Of a stretch of 49,877 nt of DNA, positions 25,883 to 35,452 are shown piece after piece. Position numbers and translations under genes: made by a program. How positions within the stretch are numbered: position 1 is the first letter of the stretch; every line of letters begins with the position of its first letter. The stretch is from Chlamydiota bacterium (GTDB taxonomy: Bacteria; Chlamydiota; Chlamydiia; Chlamydiales; Parachlamydiaceae). The stretch spans positions 1 through 49,877 of the forward strand of contig JABDDS010000007.1 of NCBI GenBank assembly GCA_013287465.1. The letters are read 5' to 3'. Below the pieces are notes generated by a model. It was not told the origin of the DNA and ran no database searches. It saw only the letters and a program-made list of their open reading frames with translations.

Positions 25883-26380
25883 CTACTTGCAGCAGGCCCA
25901 CATGCATATTGTGGGCATCCAACGTACAATCTTAGCGACTAGTCCTCCAACAGCACCGGTAATCAATACACCCGTGACATAACGAATGTGGGGATCGCTA
26001 GGTAGTGGTAATCTTAATTCCTTCATTCCATTATTGAGGGTATAAACAAGACCGTTAGTTCCATTTGTATAGTAATCGAAATTGGATGGATGTTGGTAAT
26101 ATGCATATAATGAATAAGCGAAGGCTCCAACGAGCATTGCAACACAGCATTGTGTGAGTACTTTTACCACCCTTCCATTCCAACACTTTTTGCAACAGGA
26201 TTCAGGAGGAAGTGGTGCTGGAGCTTCCTCAAATAATGTTCTTTGTGCTTTTAATGATCGATTTCTAGTCAGAATTTGTTGTGGGTGTGGGCGTTCATTT
26301 GACGGCGTAAGGTGGGACTCTCTTCCCGGAGTGCTAGTTTTTGGGTTCGGTGTCGAATTTAATCTTGAATTTGTATACAT
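25883..26380 (-). CDS. small two-helix membrane protein, unknown function
   Basis: The 165-residue product has a polar, proline- and arginine-rich N-terminus (about 60 residues), then two hydrophobic segments (VLTQCCVAMLVGAFAYSLYAY, about 75-95, and VTGVLITGAVGGLVAKIV, about 135-152). Cysteines cluster in SCCKKCW and at the C-terminus (CMWACCK). A bilobed hydrophobic pair in a protein with no other domain is the pattern of chlamydial Inc-type proteins, but here the two helices are not tightly spaced. It converges with mnmA, 3 bases apart. Confidence 0.5.
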   Translation of the reverse strand: MYTNSRLNSTPNPKTSTPGRESHLTPSNERPHPQQILTRNRSLKAQRTLFEEAPAPLPPESCCKKCWNGRVVKVLTQCCVAMLVGAFAYSLYAYYQHPSNFDYYTNGTNGLVYTLNNGMKELRLPLPSDPHIRYVTGVLITGAVGGLVAKIVRWMPTICMWACCK

Positions 26381-26460
26381 AAAAAAAATCGTTTCAGTCT
26401 TTAGGCCATTGTTTTCGATGAGTAATTTTAGCTAGTGCGTAATATTTTACGCAATATTAA

Positions 26461-26877
26461 TTATACCGTTTCTGGTTGAAAGTGTTGTTCCAAAAAATCT
26501 TTAAATTGTTTGGGAATGGGGATTTTTGTGCGCGTCGCCGAATCTAACGTCACATGAACCGTTTTGACGATTCCTACGAGTTTTTTTTCTTTGTTGTAAA
26601 TTTGATAAAAGACAGTGAAAGAGCTATTGCCAATCGTACTAATGGTAAGGTGGACTTCTAACTTATCTCCCACACGCAATGTAGAAAGATAATCTGCTTC
26701 GGCATGAACGATAACGAAAACAAAATTTTCTTCTCGAAAAATCTGGTCGAAAGTATATCCGAAGCTTTCAACAAAATCCTCCAAAGCATCATGGGCAAAA
26801 CGAAATTGCCTTGGGAAATAAAGAATACCCGCCATGTCACTATCATGCATGCGGACTTGATTGCGTGAGATAAACAT
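26461..26877 (-). CDS. acyl-CoA thioesterase, 4HBT/YbgC-like hotdog fold
   Basis: The 138-residue product begins ISRNQVRMHDSDMAGILYFP, with the Asp catalytic motif of 4-hydroxybenzoyl-CoA thioesterases (D..G..Y...F). ADYLSTLRVGDKLEVHLTI follows as the second conserved strand. Substrates could include DHNA-CoA (menaquinone) or short acyl-CoAs. It is last in the tal-M48-M20 run, 9 bases after the peptidase, with AGAGG upstream. Confidence 0.85.
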   Translation of the reverse strand: MFISRNQVRMHDSDMAGILYFPRQFRFAHDALEDFVESFGYTFDQIFREENFVFVIVHAEADYLSTLRVGDKLEVHLTISTIGNSSFTVFYQIYNKEKKLVGIVKTVHVTLDSATRTKIPIPKQFKDFLEQHFQPETV

Positions 26878-26886
26878 AACAAACCT

Positions 26887-28269
26887 CTAAGAGCTGATGT
26901 GTTGAAGGGCTCGTGCGATGCTTAAAAAGCCGTTTTCTATTCGGTTGAGACCAAAATGTTCGTTGGGGGCATGGATGCAGTCATCGGGGAGTCCTAGCCC
27001 GACTAAAACAACTTCGGCGCCACACACGGCAGCTAAAGCGCTGATAACGGGAATGGAGCCGCCGCTGTAATCTCTGTCGCATTTTTTATTGAATATCTCC
27101 TCGTAAGCCATAACAAAAGCAGTGGCAACAGGGGAGTCCGCCCTTGCTCTCAGAGCTTTTCCATCTCCACTGCGTACTTTGACTGTCACATGCGTCCCTT
27201 CAGGGGCATTTTTCTTTAGAAAATTGGAGACGAGAAGTGCGATTTTATCAGGGTCTTGATTTGGGACGAGACGGCAGGAGACTTTAGCAGAGGCTTTTGC
27301 TGGAATAACGGTTTTAAAGCCATCTCCTGAGTAGCCTCCAGTGATTCCGTTGACTTCGAAAGTAGGACGTAACCAACCCCGTTCTTGTGGTGGAAAGGAA
27401 GTTTCTCCTCCTGTTGGCTTTATTCCGAATGTTTTTTCATATTCCTTGACGTCGAAGTCTAAGGAGAGAAGCTTTTTTTCTTCTGCTGAAATAGCCTTAA
27501 CATCGTCATAGAAACCTGGTATTGTGATTTTACCCGACGCATCTCGTACGTTAGCTAGCAGGCCGACGAGGGCGTGGATGGGGTTGTAAGCCATTCCTCC
27601 ATGGGAACCAGAATGCAAGTCGGTGTGACTGCCACTCACCGTCACATCCATCGTCACCATGCCGCGCACCCCCAGTGTCACTGCTGGTGTCGTCGCATTT
27701 TTCATTCCCATATCGACAACAGCAAGGTAGTCAGCTTGGAGCTTTCCTCTTTTATCTTCGAGGATGCCAGCGAGTCCAGTACTTCCACATTCCTCTTCCC
27801 CCTCGATGCATAGTTTTATATTGATTGGAAGGCGTCCCGTCTGCTCCATTAGGGCTTTAAGAGCCAGTAGGACATAGAAACACTGCCCTTTGTTATCTTG
27901 CGCTCCACGAGCATAAACTTCCCCATTGCGGACCGTCGGTTCAAAAGGGGGAGATTCCCACAGGTCGAGTGGATCGATAGGCTGCACGTCGTAATGATTA
28001 TAAATTAAGAGTGTCGGCTGGTCAGGTCCTGCTTTATCGTAATGGGCAAAGAGGGTCGGATGTCCCGATGTGGGCCATCTCTCAACTGTGAATCCAGCTT
28101 TCTCAAGATAGGCCGATACCCAATCGGCGCATGCGATGACTTGATCGGTATAGGCCGGTTCGGAACTGATGCTTTGGAACTTTAGAAATGTGTAATAATC
28201 TTTGAGAGCCTCTTCTTTATATTGGTTGAAGAGCAATTTAAGCTGATCGATTTCAGGTGATGTTTTCAT
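26887..28269 (-). CDS. M20 family metallo-dipeptidase
   Basis: The 460-residue product starts at 28269 with its ATG overlapping the M48 stop (ATGA). Metal-ligand motifs: IYNHYDVQP, YARGAQDNKGQ (bridging Asp) and IEGEEECGS (catalytic Glu), with a lid domain in the middle (about 190-300). This is the dipeptidase/carboxypeptidase branch that trims peptides to amino acids, useful to a nutrient-importing intracellular bacterium. It has no signal peptide and is likely cytosolic. Confidence 0.92.
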   Translation of the reverse strand: MKTSPEIDQLKLLFNQYKEEALKDYYTFLKFQSISSEPAYTDQVIACADWVSAYLEKAGFTVERWPTSGHPTLFAHYDKAGPDQPTLLIYNHYDVQPIDPLDLWESPPFEPTVRNGEVYARGAQDNKGQCFYVLLALKALMEQTGRLPINIKLCIEGEEECGSTGLAGILEDKRGKLQADYLAVVDMGMKNATTPAVTLGVRGMVTMDVTVSGSHTDLHSGSHGGMAYNPIHALVGLLANVRDASGKITIPGFYDDVKAISAEEKKLLSLDFDVKEYEKTFGIKPTGGETSFPPQERGWLRPTFEVNGITGGYSGDGFKTVIPAKASAKVSCRLVPNQDPDKIALLVSNFLKKNAPEGTHVTVKVRSGDGKALRARADSPVATAFVMAYEEIFNKKCDRDYSGGSIPVISALAAVCGAEVVLVGLGLPDDCIHAPNEHFGLNRIENGFLSIARALQHISS

Positions 28270-29570
28270 ATGAATCCTTTGATGACAAAAAGAGCTACCA
28301 TTGATATGACGAAATAAAAAATAAGACTGTAGCACACTTTACGTTGATGGAGTAGGATTTTCTTCGGATCGTTTTGTGCACTTTGAAGAAAGTCTATCCT
28401 CTCTTGGATGCTGAAATGGTGCCAGTTGGGAGCTCTGCGGGAACTTTCAGAGGAACCACCCAATGAGCTGAAAGCTTCTATGAGATTTTCTGACGGGAGA
28501 CCTAATTCAAAAACCATTAGGTCTGCTTGCCGTTCAAACAACCGAGAAAAATACCCAAAAACAAAACGGAAATAGAGCCACGCATTGATGGCAAAAAGAA
28601 TGAGAATGGCAAATTCGGGCAGCTTTATCAAGACCTCTCCAGATAAAAGGAGGAATAGTGTCCATGTGATCCCCACTCCGGCAAGAATAAACGGATAAAT
28701 GAGCAAATGCTTATGGCGGCTGTGCCCGATCTCGTGCGCGAGGATCGCTTCGATAGCTTCAGGAGAGAGTCTTTGTAACAGGTCAGAGGTGAATATGACG
28801 TAACGCAACGGCCCCAAAACACCGAGAATAGCAGCCGTGAGTACTCCATCCATGATTGACCATACCTTAAAGCCCGCATGGGTAAAATGAGCTCGCTGAC
28901 AAAGGGATTCTAGCCTAGCCACTAAAGCAGGATCTTTTAATGGTTGGCAACTCCATAGCTTGATGATTAGAGGAGGAAGGAGGATAATGATGAGGCAGAT
29001 GCAGGCTAGGCCGCCTAAAGCAGCCAGTGCTATTTGTGCCGTTTCATTTTCGCTAACACCCAAAAAGTTTAGAAGAGGAGCAAATGAAACCGCCTCGCTA
29101 GCATCATTGATGAAGACAAAAATGAGAAAAGGAATAGTAAATGGAATTAAAAAAATAACGGAGGGACGGACGGGATGAAAGGGGTTCCAATGGCGTTGGT
29201 AGGAATAGTGCCCTACAGCTATTCCTAGAGAGTAAAGGCTTAAGGAGGTTATCGTTAAAGCTGTCAATGAAAATGGGAAAAATAGGGGAATGAAGAATAG
29301 GCGTTGCATCCCCACACCGAAGTAGAGAACGATGAGCATGATGATCAACTCGATATTGATCAGGGTCGTTAGTCGATCTTTTTGAAAGCCAAAAGGACGT
29401 CGCCAAAAACGGCTTTGTAAATAGATAAGTGTTATTGTTGTGGTGTAGATTACAGCTGAAGCGATCATCGTCATCTCAATGGAGAGAGGAAACAGCGACT
29501 GTTCATCGATGGTAGGTGCACTTCCAATCAGTAGCAGAATCAAAATCAGGAAAAAAAAATTAAGGAACAT
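28266..29570 (-). CDS. M48 (Ste24/HtpX-like) membrane zinc metalloprotease
   Basis: The 434-residue product has at least five hydrophobic segments in its first 200 residues and two more flanking the zinc site. The zinc motif is LAHEIGHSRHKH (HEIGH, about residue 280) and FERQADLMVFELG gives the third ligand Glu. Its multi-membrane layout resembles Ste24/CAAX-type M48A more than the shorter HtpX. It likely performs quality control of inner-membrane proteins. Its start overlaps the tal stop (TAATG). Confidence 0.88.
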   Translation of the reverse strand: MFLNFFFLILILLLIGSAPTIDEQSLFPLSIEMTMIASAVIYTTTITLIYLQSRFWRRPFGFQKDRLTTLINIELIIMLIVLYFGVGMQRLFFIPLFFPFSLTALTITSLSLYSLGIAVGHYSYQRHWNPFHPVRPSVIFLIPFTIPFLIFVFINDASEAVSFAPLLNFLGVSENETAQIALAALGGLACICLIIILLPPLIIKLWSCQPLKDPALVARLESLCQRAHFTHAGFKVWSIMDGVLTAAILGVLGPLRYVIFTSDLLQRLSPEAIEAILAHEIGHSRHKHLLIYPFILAGVGITWTLFLLLSGEVLIKLPEFAILILFAINAWLYFRFVFGYFSRLFERQADLMVFELGLPSENLIEAFSSLGGSSESSRRAPNWHHFSIQERIDFLQSAQNDPKKILLHQRKVCYSLIFYFVISMVALFVIKGFI

Positions 29571-30529
29571 TAATGGAGTTGGGTGATGAGTTCAATTCCA
29601 TCTGCGGCGAACTTGCGGATCCCTTCGGCTAGTTTTTCTGTTGCCATAGCATCCTCATTTAGCATGAAACGGAAGTCTTTTTCGGTGAGGATTTTTTTCT
29701 CTATAGGAAGGGATTTTGCTTCTGTTGGGTCTAACTTACGAATGATAGGTTCCTTCTTTTGATCAAGTTGTTCGAGAAGAGAAGGGGCAATCGTAAGGAG
29801 GTCGCAGCCAGCGAGTTCTACAATTTCCTCTGCATTGCGAAAGCTTGCACCCATGACTTGCGTTTTGTAGTCGAATTTTTTCAGGTAGTTGAAGATCGTC
29901 GTGACGGAGATAACACCTGGATCTTTATCAGGGGCATAAGCGCTCACTCCTTCATGCTTTTTGTACCAATCGAGAATTCGGCCGACAAAAGGGGAGATAA
30001 GTGTCGCTTTAGCTTCAGCGCAGGCAATTGCTTGCGCTAGGCTAAAGAGAAGTGTCATGTTGCAATGGATCCCCTCTTTTTCGAGTTGGACGGCCGCTTG
30101 AATCCCTTCCCATGTCGAAGCTAACTTGATCAAAATTCGCTCTCTCGGCACCCCTGCAGCCTTGTACAAGGCAACAAGAGCGTGCGCTTTTTTTATGCTT
30201 CCTTCGGTATCGAAAGAGAGACGTGCATCGACTTCTGTTGAGATTCTTCCGGGAATGAATTTTAAGATCTCAACGCCAAAGTTAACGAATAACTTATCCA
30301 TAAGCAGAGCAGACCCTTCCTTTTTTGATTTAGCAAATTGTTTGCTATAGCTGATTGCCTCATCGATAAGATGTCGATACTGCGGCTTTTTTGCAGCTGC
30401 TAGGATGAGAGAGGGATTTGTTGTCGCATCCGTCGGGGAGTACGTCTTGATCGCATCGATATCTCCTGTGTCGATAACGATCGTCGTCATTGCACGGATC
30501 TGTTCTAACTGGGATTTGTGTTGGTTCAT
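29570..30529 (-). CDS. tal: transaldolase
   Basis: The 319-residue product transfers a dihydroxyacetone group between sugar phosphates. Signatures: [20 protein letters not shown] near residue 30 and [17 protein letters not shown] with the Schiff-base Lys. [17 protein letters not shown] follows. The length matches the TalB subclass. It heads a minus-strand operon whose next members overlap by translational coupling. It complements rpiA in the non-oxidative pentose pathway. Confidence 0.96.
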   Translation of the reverse strand: MNQHKSQLEQIRAMTTIVIDTGDIDAIKTYSPTDATTNPSLILAAAKKPQYRHLIDEAISYSKQFAKSKKEGSALLMDKLFVNFGVEILKFIPGRISTEVDARLSFDTEGSIKKAHALVALYKAAGVPRERILIKLASTWEGIQAAVQLEKEGIHCNMTLLFSLAQAIACAEAKATLISPFVGRILDWYKKHEGVSAYAPDKDPGVISVTTIFNYLKKFDYKTQVMGASFRNAEEIVELAGCDLLTIAPSLLEQLDQKKEPIIRKLDPTEAKSLPIEKKILTEKDFRFMLNEDAMATEKLAEGIRKFAADGIELITQLH

Positions 30530-30543
30530 AAAATGTTGTCCGC

Positions 30544-30927
30544 CTATTTTTTTGCTGTTTTTGCGAGAACAGAGGAGTCCTTAATCGGTTCTATCCGAAA
30601 ATTAATTGAAACTGGATGTCCATCCATATTTAACTGTAAACTTGAATTCAACCTCGTAAGCAGGAGTTTGTAAGGGACCTTGACATGGTGAGTACCCACA
30701 TCGACTCCAACAGATGCATTTCCCAGGATCTCTTCTGAATCGTGGATTTGGCGGCATAGAGCTTCGAATTTTGTGAGCTGTCGCACTAAAGTTGGATCGG
30801 TTAAGAGGTATTGTTTCTGGCAGTTCTCGCAGCAGATCGGAGCCTGGTGGTTGAGATCAAAAATAGAAAAATAAACCGGAGTCTCACAGCAGATGCATTT
30901 AAAGTGTAAGGTGTTAATTTTTTGCAT
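30544..30927 (-). CDS. small protein with Cys-pair zinc ribbon-like N-terminus
   Basis: The 127-residue product has CICC (residues about 11-14) and CCENC (about 31-36), a four-Cys arrangement suited to a zinc knuckle. The rest is beta-rich with no known family ([15 protein letters not shown]). It is directly upstream of tal (14 bases) with GGAGG at its start, so it is likely in the same operon. A regulatory or nucleic-acid role is only a guess. Confidence 0.6.
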   Translation of the reverse strand: MQKINTLHFKCICCETPVYFSIFDLNHQAPICCENCQKQYLLTDPTLVRQLTKFEALCRQIHDSEEILGNASVGVDVGTHHVKVPYKLLLTRLNSSLQLNMDGHPVSINFRIEPIKDSSVLAKTAKK

Positions 30928-31078
30928 GATACTCCTCCGTTTTGTAACGGTTTAGTTGTTTCCAGATTGTATCATGACAGTTTCGAAATTGCAAGCGAAA
31001 GAAGAATTTAGATTGCGGGAAAAATCCAGATGTGCGATACAAGGGGCAGTGGATCTAATTTTTCGAGAGGTATATCAA

Positions 31079-31309
31079 ATGGGATTGAGAAAAAAAATCA
31101 TCGGCTTTTTAGCCATTTTAGCTGTTGTTGGCGGCTCTGTTAATCAGTTGGCTGCTGAAGAATGTTACACCGACACAGGCGGTTGTGGCTATGAAGAATG
31201 CTGCAGAGCAAGCTCGCTAGCCCCAGCGATTGCGCTTGGTGCTATTGCGGTTGTAGCTATCGTTGCAGTTGCTGTCCAAAACACATCAGGGCATGGCCAC
31301 TGTCATTAA
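31079..31309 (+). CDS. small secreted or membrane protein, cysteine-rich
   Basis: The 76-residue product starts at 31079 (GAGAGG 8 bases upstream). It has an N-terminal signal peptide (IIGFLAILAVVGGSVNQLAAEE), a Cys cluster (ECYTDTGGCGYEECC), a hydrophobic helix (AIALGAIAVVAIVAVAVQ) and a His/Cys tail (GHGHCH). Two membrane segments and cysteines suggest an envelope protein. No family is recognised. Confidence 0.55.
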   Translation: MGLRKKIIGFLAILAVVGGSVNQLAAEECYTDTGGCGYEECCRASSLAPAIALGAIAVVAIVAVAVQNTSGHGHCH

Positions 31310-31318
31310 TTGTATTAC

Positions 31319-31625
31319 TACGCGAAGCGTTTGGAGAATGCTCTGCGTAGTAAAGGATATATTGACCGTAAGTTCTCACCTATACCAAGAGCTTTTTTAG
31401 CACGCGAAGCGTTTGGAATGCGAAAGCCCTCTTTCGCTTTGTTGTTTAAGGCAAAGCGAAAGGGGGCTTTCGCACTCCAAACGCTTCGCGTAGCATCGAG
31501 ACAAAAACTACCCAGATGGTGCCTTTAATCCCGTTCAACAATAAAGCGAAAGGGGGCTTTCGCACTCCAAACGCTTCGCGTAGCATCGAGGCAAAGACTA
31601 CCCAGTGGTGCCTTTAATCCCGTTT
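31319..31625. repeat. cluster of palindromic MITE copies and 42-bp direct repeats
   Basis: A partial arm (31319-31350), a full palindrome (31401-31494) and a right half (31542-31583) of the CGAAGCGTTTGGAGTGCG family fill the gap between two convergent genes. The sequence GCATCGAG...ACTACCCAG then TGGTGCCTTTAATCCCGTT follows both the second and third copies (31492-31534, 31581-31624), showing duplication of a MITE end with its flank. Confidence 0.85.
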
Positions 31626-31629
31626 TGTG

Positions 31630-33543
31630 TTACTTTCCGAAGTTGATTCTATAATGCGTTCCATCTTTCTCTAGAAGAATGGAACTCGTCGTTATTTCCT
31701 TAATCGTCATTCCATCTAGCTGATCTCCAGCCATTAGAATTCGACCATTAATGACGGCACTGAGATTCTTATTATGAGTTGATGTCCCAGAAACGCGGTA
31801 TTTGCTGGAGACATCTACAAAGTTTTCTTTAGGAGCTTGTTCGACGGTCATGTTGTGGACGCTATGGACGCCTCTGATTTCCATGAGCGAAGGAATCAAC
31901 GCGTCGATACGTTCAGTATCGCCAATGGGGACACTTCCAGAAATGATGACGTCTCCATTGGTGAGTATCACTGAGACGTTTTTAAATCCTTTGCTATAGA
32001 TAAGGTTTTCTACGGAGTTGATCACATCATCTTCGACGATGACTTGATTTTCAAGTAAGTTTGGATAGGGGAAATTGGCTCCTAAATAGTCGTTGAGATC
32101 ATAGGCTTGATCTCGTTTTCTTAAATAACCAGTCACGACAAAATGTCCGGCAGAGGGGGCCGTGATGGAAATCCCTTTCCATTGAGGATTTTGCTCGATG
32201 ACTTGGTTAATTTCTTTCCAGACATATTCATCAATGACAATTCCTGTGTCGTCAATACTCTTGATGAAGTAGAGTCCTTGGAGTGCAGAGAGGAGTTGAT
32301 TGCGTTCAAAAGCGGAGAGGACGTGTCCAACGAGCAATAGCTGCCCGTTGTTTTTATTGAAAGTATATTTAACGCCTTTAAATGGAGCTAAAGCAGCATC
32401 GAGTATTTTATCCGTATCTGCAACGACAGTGACAGGAACTGTTTCTGTTCTGAAAAGAGTCGAAGTGCTAATCCCTACGATGATAAAAATCCCTGTCAAG
32501 ATAGCTATAAGGATAAAGGCCCCTAAGGTGTGGCTCTGATTCGCCGGTGGTTGTTCGGGAGGTGTTGACTCTGCTGTCTGGGCCTCTTCTTCTGGCTTTT
32601 TATCTTCGTCAACGAGAGATTTTACAATTTTTGGCATGAGGGGAGAGACAATTGTGTGCATGACCCCTTCGCGGTCAAAAACGGTGAATGAGGTATGACC
32701 AGTAACGACAAGGGCGTTGGGTGAGAGGGCTTGTTTGCCTTTAGTGATCACCCCATCAATCGTTGTTCCATTGCGGCTGTTGAGGTCCTCAAGAGTTAGG
32801 GTGTCGTCGGCTGTGACGGTGATTCGTGCATGTTGACGCGAAATGCTCGCATCTTGGAAGACGATGTCACACACATTTGGATCAGTGCCGATGAGGTAGC
32901 TAGAGCCCGGTTGCATAGGGAATTCAGCACCGTTATTTGGTCCGCCGACAACCTTTAAGAGCCAACGGCCGCTGTCGAGGAATCCAAAATTGATTTCAGC
33001 AAAGTCACGGCTATTTTCAGGTTCTTCTTCAAAAATTGTATCATCATTTTTTTCTGCCAAACTCTCGTTATCTGCGGAGGAGGGTGTCGTCTTTGATTCG
33101 AGGTTAAATAGTTCTTCTGGCAATTCCTCTTCTTGTTCAGGTTTTGGTTCAAAACGGGAGAAATCTTGCTCTTCTTTCTCTTCGTGGTTGATTGGTTCAC
33201 TATTATCTGTTTCATCCAGTTTTTTATCCTCGGAGGAGGAGTTGTCTTGGGTGTAGAAATGGAAAAGGATGTCCCCAATTTGCACGGTGTCGTTGTTTTT
33301 AAGCAGACAGGGCTCTTTGAGCTCTTTATTGTTTACCTGTGTGGGGTTTGTGTGGCTGAGGTTTTCGGCGACGATTCCCTCAGGAGTAGCTCGGCAGAGA
33401 AGGTGTTTACGAGATGTCGAGATATCTTCTACTAGAAGTTGACAGGAATCAGGATCGCGTCCAATCACCCATTCATTTCCATCATCTAAAGGAAGAATAA
33501 GACCCTTCAGCGCCCCATCTTCTGCTACGAATCTACCCGCCAT
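31630..33543 (-). CDS. sctD: type III secretion inner-ring protein SctD (CdsD-like, two FHA domains)
   Basis: The 637-residue product is chosen from ATG 33543, with GGTGAAAAC upstream. FHA domain 1 (residues about 1-100: WVIGRDPDSCQLL, STSRKHL) and FHA domain 2 (about 195-295: YLIGTDPNVCDIVF, SISRQHARI, LNSRNGTTIDG) are separated by an acidic linker. A membrane helix (TLGAFILIAILTGIFIIVGI) follows near 340, then periplasmic ring-building/BON-like domains. FHA domains bind phosphothreonine; the second keeps the key S/R/N residues. This double-FHA layout is typical of chlamydial CdsD. It is divergent from the translocator operon. Confidence 0.85.
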   Translation of the reverse strand: MAGRFVAEDGALKGLILPLDDGNEWVIGRDPDSCQLLVEDISTSRKHLLCRATPEGIVAENLSHTNPTQVNNKELKEPCLLKNNDTVQIGDILFHFYTQDNSSSEDKKLDETDNSEPINHEEKEEQDFSRFEPKPEQEEELPEELFNLESKTTPSSADNESLAEKNDDTIFEEEPENSRDFAEINFGFLDSGRWLLKVVGGPNNGAEFPMQPGSSYLIGTDPNVCDIVFQDASISRQHARITVTADDTLTLEDLNSRNGTTIDGVITKGKQALSPNALVVTGHTSFTVFDREGVMHTIVSPLMPKIVKSLVDEDKKPEEEAQTAESTPPEQPPANQSHTLGAFILIAILTGIFIIVGISTSTLFRTETVPVTVVADTDKILDAALAPFKGVKYTFNKNNGQLLLVGHVLSAFERNQLLSALQGLYFIKSIDDTGIVIDEYVWKEINQVIEQNPQWKGISITAPSAGHFVVTGYLRKRDQAYDLNDYLGANFPYPNLLENQVIVEDDVINSVENLIYSKGFKNVSVILTNGDVIISGSVPIGDTERIDALIPSLMEIRGVHSVHNMTVEQAPKENFVDVSSKYRVSGTSTHNKNLSAVINGRILMAGDQLDGMTIKEITTSSILLEKDGTHYRINFGK

Positions 33544-33659
33544 GTTTTCACCACCGTATTTGTTCTCTTCCGGATTATAGCCGATAATCACCTACTCTAC
33601 AAATCTTTTTTCATTTTGTCCTTGGCTCGGGGAGATTGAAAAAATATATTAATAAAATA

Positions 33660-33688
33660 TTGCATATTAATTTTATCAAGTTTACAAT
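33660..33688 (+). promoter_or_regulatory. candidate sigma-70-type promoter for translocator operon
   Basis: TTGCAT (33660-33665) and TACAAT (33683-33688) are spaced 17 bases apart, about 75 bases ahead of the first translocator-operon gene. The region is strongly AT-rich, as chlamydial promoters are. The fit is by eye only. Confidence 0.45.
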
Positions 33689-33763
33689 TATATATATGGG
33701 GGTCGGGGGAGTTCCGTCTGCATTATAAGTATTATAAGTATTTAGAATTTTAAGGGGGTTTTT

Positions 33764-34420
33764 ATGGGATTACCAATTACAAGACCAGGAGTTTCTGGAG
33801 CAGGGGGGCCGCCACCGCCTCAAGGAATTACTCCTATTTCTGTTCAGCTTTGGATGCAGATGTTCGGCATCTACAATCGGAATATGGACAATCACAGTGA
33901 AGCTGTGGAGAAATATGAGGCGATTTCTTCTCGTTTATCAAAAATTACCTCCTTGCGTTCCATTCATGTAGAAGTGACACCAGGAAGTCCAGGAAGCGGT
34001 AATTCTCCAGCCACACCTCCGTCCTATGGATTAAGACCTGGAATTCCCGATGCGGACATTGTAAAAATAGTTAGAGAATTGAAAGAGGCATCTAGTGCTC
34101 TTAGGGCATTGGCTGCTGATTTGCCAGATGGTTCGACTTTAAAGAAAGGGATGGAAGGTCTCCTTGAAAAATTGAAGTCTGTTGATAACATAGATTTGTC
34201 AGATCTACCTTCTGGTATCAAGTCTCGCCTAGCGGAGTTTTTGGCGCCTCCTGAAATTCAGACATTGGTTGATGGTGCCGTCAGCCTGACATCCACGGTG
34301 AATGCTCAGGAAAATACTAAGATGCAGGCCACGGTAAGTAAGTGGACTCAGTTCAATGATATGTTAACGAAGATTTTGGATAATATGAGCAAACAAATAG
34401 TTAAAACAGTTAATAGATAG
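33764..34420 (+). CDS. predicted type III secretion substrate, unknown
   Basis: The 218-residue product has a Pro/Gly-rich N-terminus (GVSGAGGPPPPQ) followed by helical, charge-rich sequence without a signal peptide or membrane segment, and a helical C-terminus (NAQENTKMQATVSKW). It is the first gene of the translocator operon, so a needle-tip or secreted regulator is possible. No family is recognised. AGGGGG is well placed before the ATG. Confidence 0.5.
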   Translation: MGLPITRPGVSGAGGPPPPQGITPISVQLWMQMFGIYNRNMDNHSEAVEKYEAISSRLSKITSLRSIHVEVTPGSPGSGNSPATPPSYGLRPGIPDADIVKIVRELKEASSALRALAADLPDGSTLKKGMEGLLEKLKSVDNIDLSDLPSGIKSRLAEFLAPPEIQTLVDGAVSLTSTVNAQENTKMQATVSKWTQFNDMLTKILDNMSKQIVKTVNR

Positions 34421-34448
34421 TAGTAAATTACAGAAAATGAGGTGTTTT

Positions 34449-34916
34449 ATGGCAGACGTTGTAAGAGGAATAGATTTAACAAAGCCGCTCCAGCCCGTTG
34501 AAGCTCCAGTGAAGGTGAAGGATGAGATCGGCATACCAAGAAAAAAAACAGGGCTTGATCGTTTTATGGAAGCAGCGATGAAAATGTCGGAGTCTATGGG
34601 TGAGTTGTTCGAAGCTAATCAAGCTAAAAGTAAACTTGAAATCGGAATGGTGACAGCATTTAACGACATACAGAAAATGATCATGGGTCAGTTTCCACGT
34701 CCAACTGATACACGTCCGGAAGATAATGCCAGAAGAGTCATGCTCCAAAACAGAATTAGTGAGATGGAGGCATCTAAGCAGTTGGCAAACGACGTGGTGA
34801 GAGGGTCATCGACTTCAAATAACGCCCTACATAGCTCATTTCTTTCTTTGATTAAAGATTTGCAAGAAGCTATTAATACAGGTAGGGACGTTGCTAGAGG
34901 GATTTTTAGACAGTAA
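34449..34916 (+). CDS. small helical operon protein, possible T3S-secreted protein
   Basis: The 155-residue product starts at ATG 34449 (GAGGTG upstream). It is helical with heptad-like pattern (ESMGELFEANQAKSKLEIGM). A Pro-rich short N-terminus and no signal or membrane segments fit a T3S substrate or co-regulator. No family is recognised. It lies 28 bases after the previous gene and 37 bases before the chaperone gene. Confidence 0.5.
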   Translation: MADVVRGIDLTKPLQPVEAPVKVKDEIGIPRKKTGLDRFMEAAMKMSESMGELFEANQAKSKLEIGMVTAFNDIQKMIMGQFPRPTDTRPEDNARRVMLQNRISEMEASKQLANDVVRGSSTSNNALHSSFLSLIKDLQEAINTGRDVARGIFRQ

Positions 34917-34953
34917 AGAAGATCGTTTACGAAAGCTTAACTATAGGTGTGTT

Positions 34954-35406
34954 ATGACAAGCGCAAAAAAAGATAGACAAAATACCAGTGCAGCGGATTT
35001 GTTATCGAAACTCGACAAAGAATCCGCAGAGGAGCTTTATAGCCATGCCTATCATTTGTACAAATCGGGTAAGTTTCTCGAAGCGAGTTGTGTATTTCGC
35101 ATATTGCTTGAATCTGATCCTATCAATCCAAAATATGGAATGGGAATAGCAGCCAGTTACCATCAGTTGAAAAGTTATCAAAACGCTGCTGATGTCTATC
35201 AGATGGTTGGCATTATCGATCATCATAATCCAATTCCTTTTTTTCATGCTGCTGATTGTTTAATCCAAGCCGAGGACCCTATGAGCGCATTAGCCTATCT
35301 TGAGATCGCTTTAGGTCGTTGTGGAGGTAAAAAGGAATATGAGGCGATGAAAGAGCAGGCATTGCTTGCGATTGAAAAAATAAAAGAAGAATTAGTGACC
35401 GAATAG
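34954..35406 (+). CDS. SycD/LcrH-type translocator chaperone (TPR), copy 1
   Basis: The 150-residue product has three TPR-like units: ELYSHAYHLYKSGKFLEASC, KYGMGIAASYHQLKSYQNAA and PIPFFHAADCLIQAEDPMSA. This is the class II T3S chaperone pattern: TPRs forming a concave groove for hydrophobic translocators. The typical length is 150-170. The start is ATG 34954 with AGGTG upstream. It sits immediately before a translocator gene and is likely its chaperone. Confidence 0.85.
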   Translation: MTSAKKDRQNTSAADLLSKLDKESAEELYSHAYHLYKSGKFLEASCVFRILLESDPINPKYGMGIAASYHQLKSYQNAADVYQMVGIIDHHNPIPFFHAADCLIQAEDPMSALAYLEIALGRCGGKKEYEAMKEQALLAIEKIKEELVTE

Positions 35407-35452
35407 TAGTTAAATAATGATTTTTTAATTCTTGTTGTAGGGAGATGTTTAT

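Noticed and set aside
31310-31528. Plus-strand open frame after the small Cys-rich protein
   Set aside because: It translates the MITE palindrome; no ribosome-binding site and repeat-derived composition.
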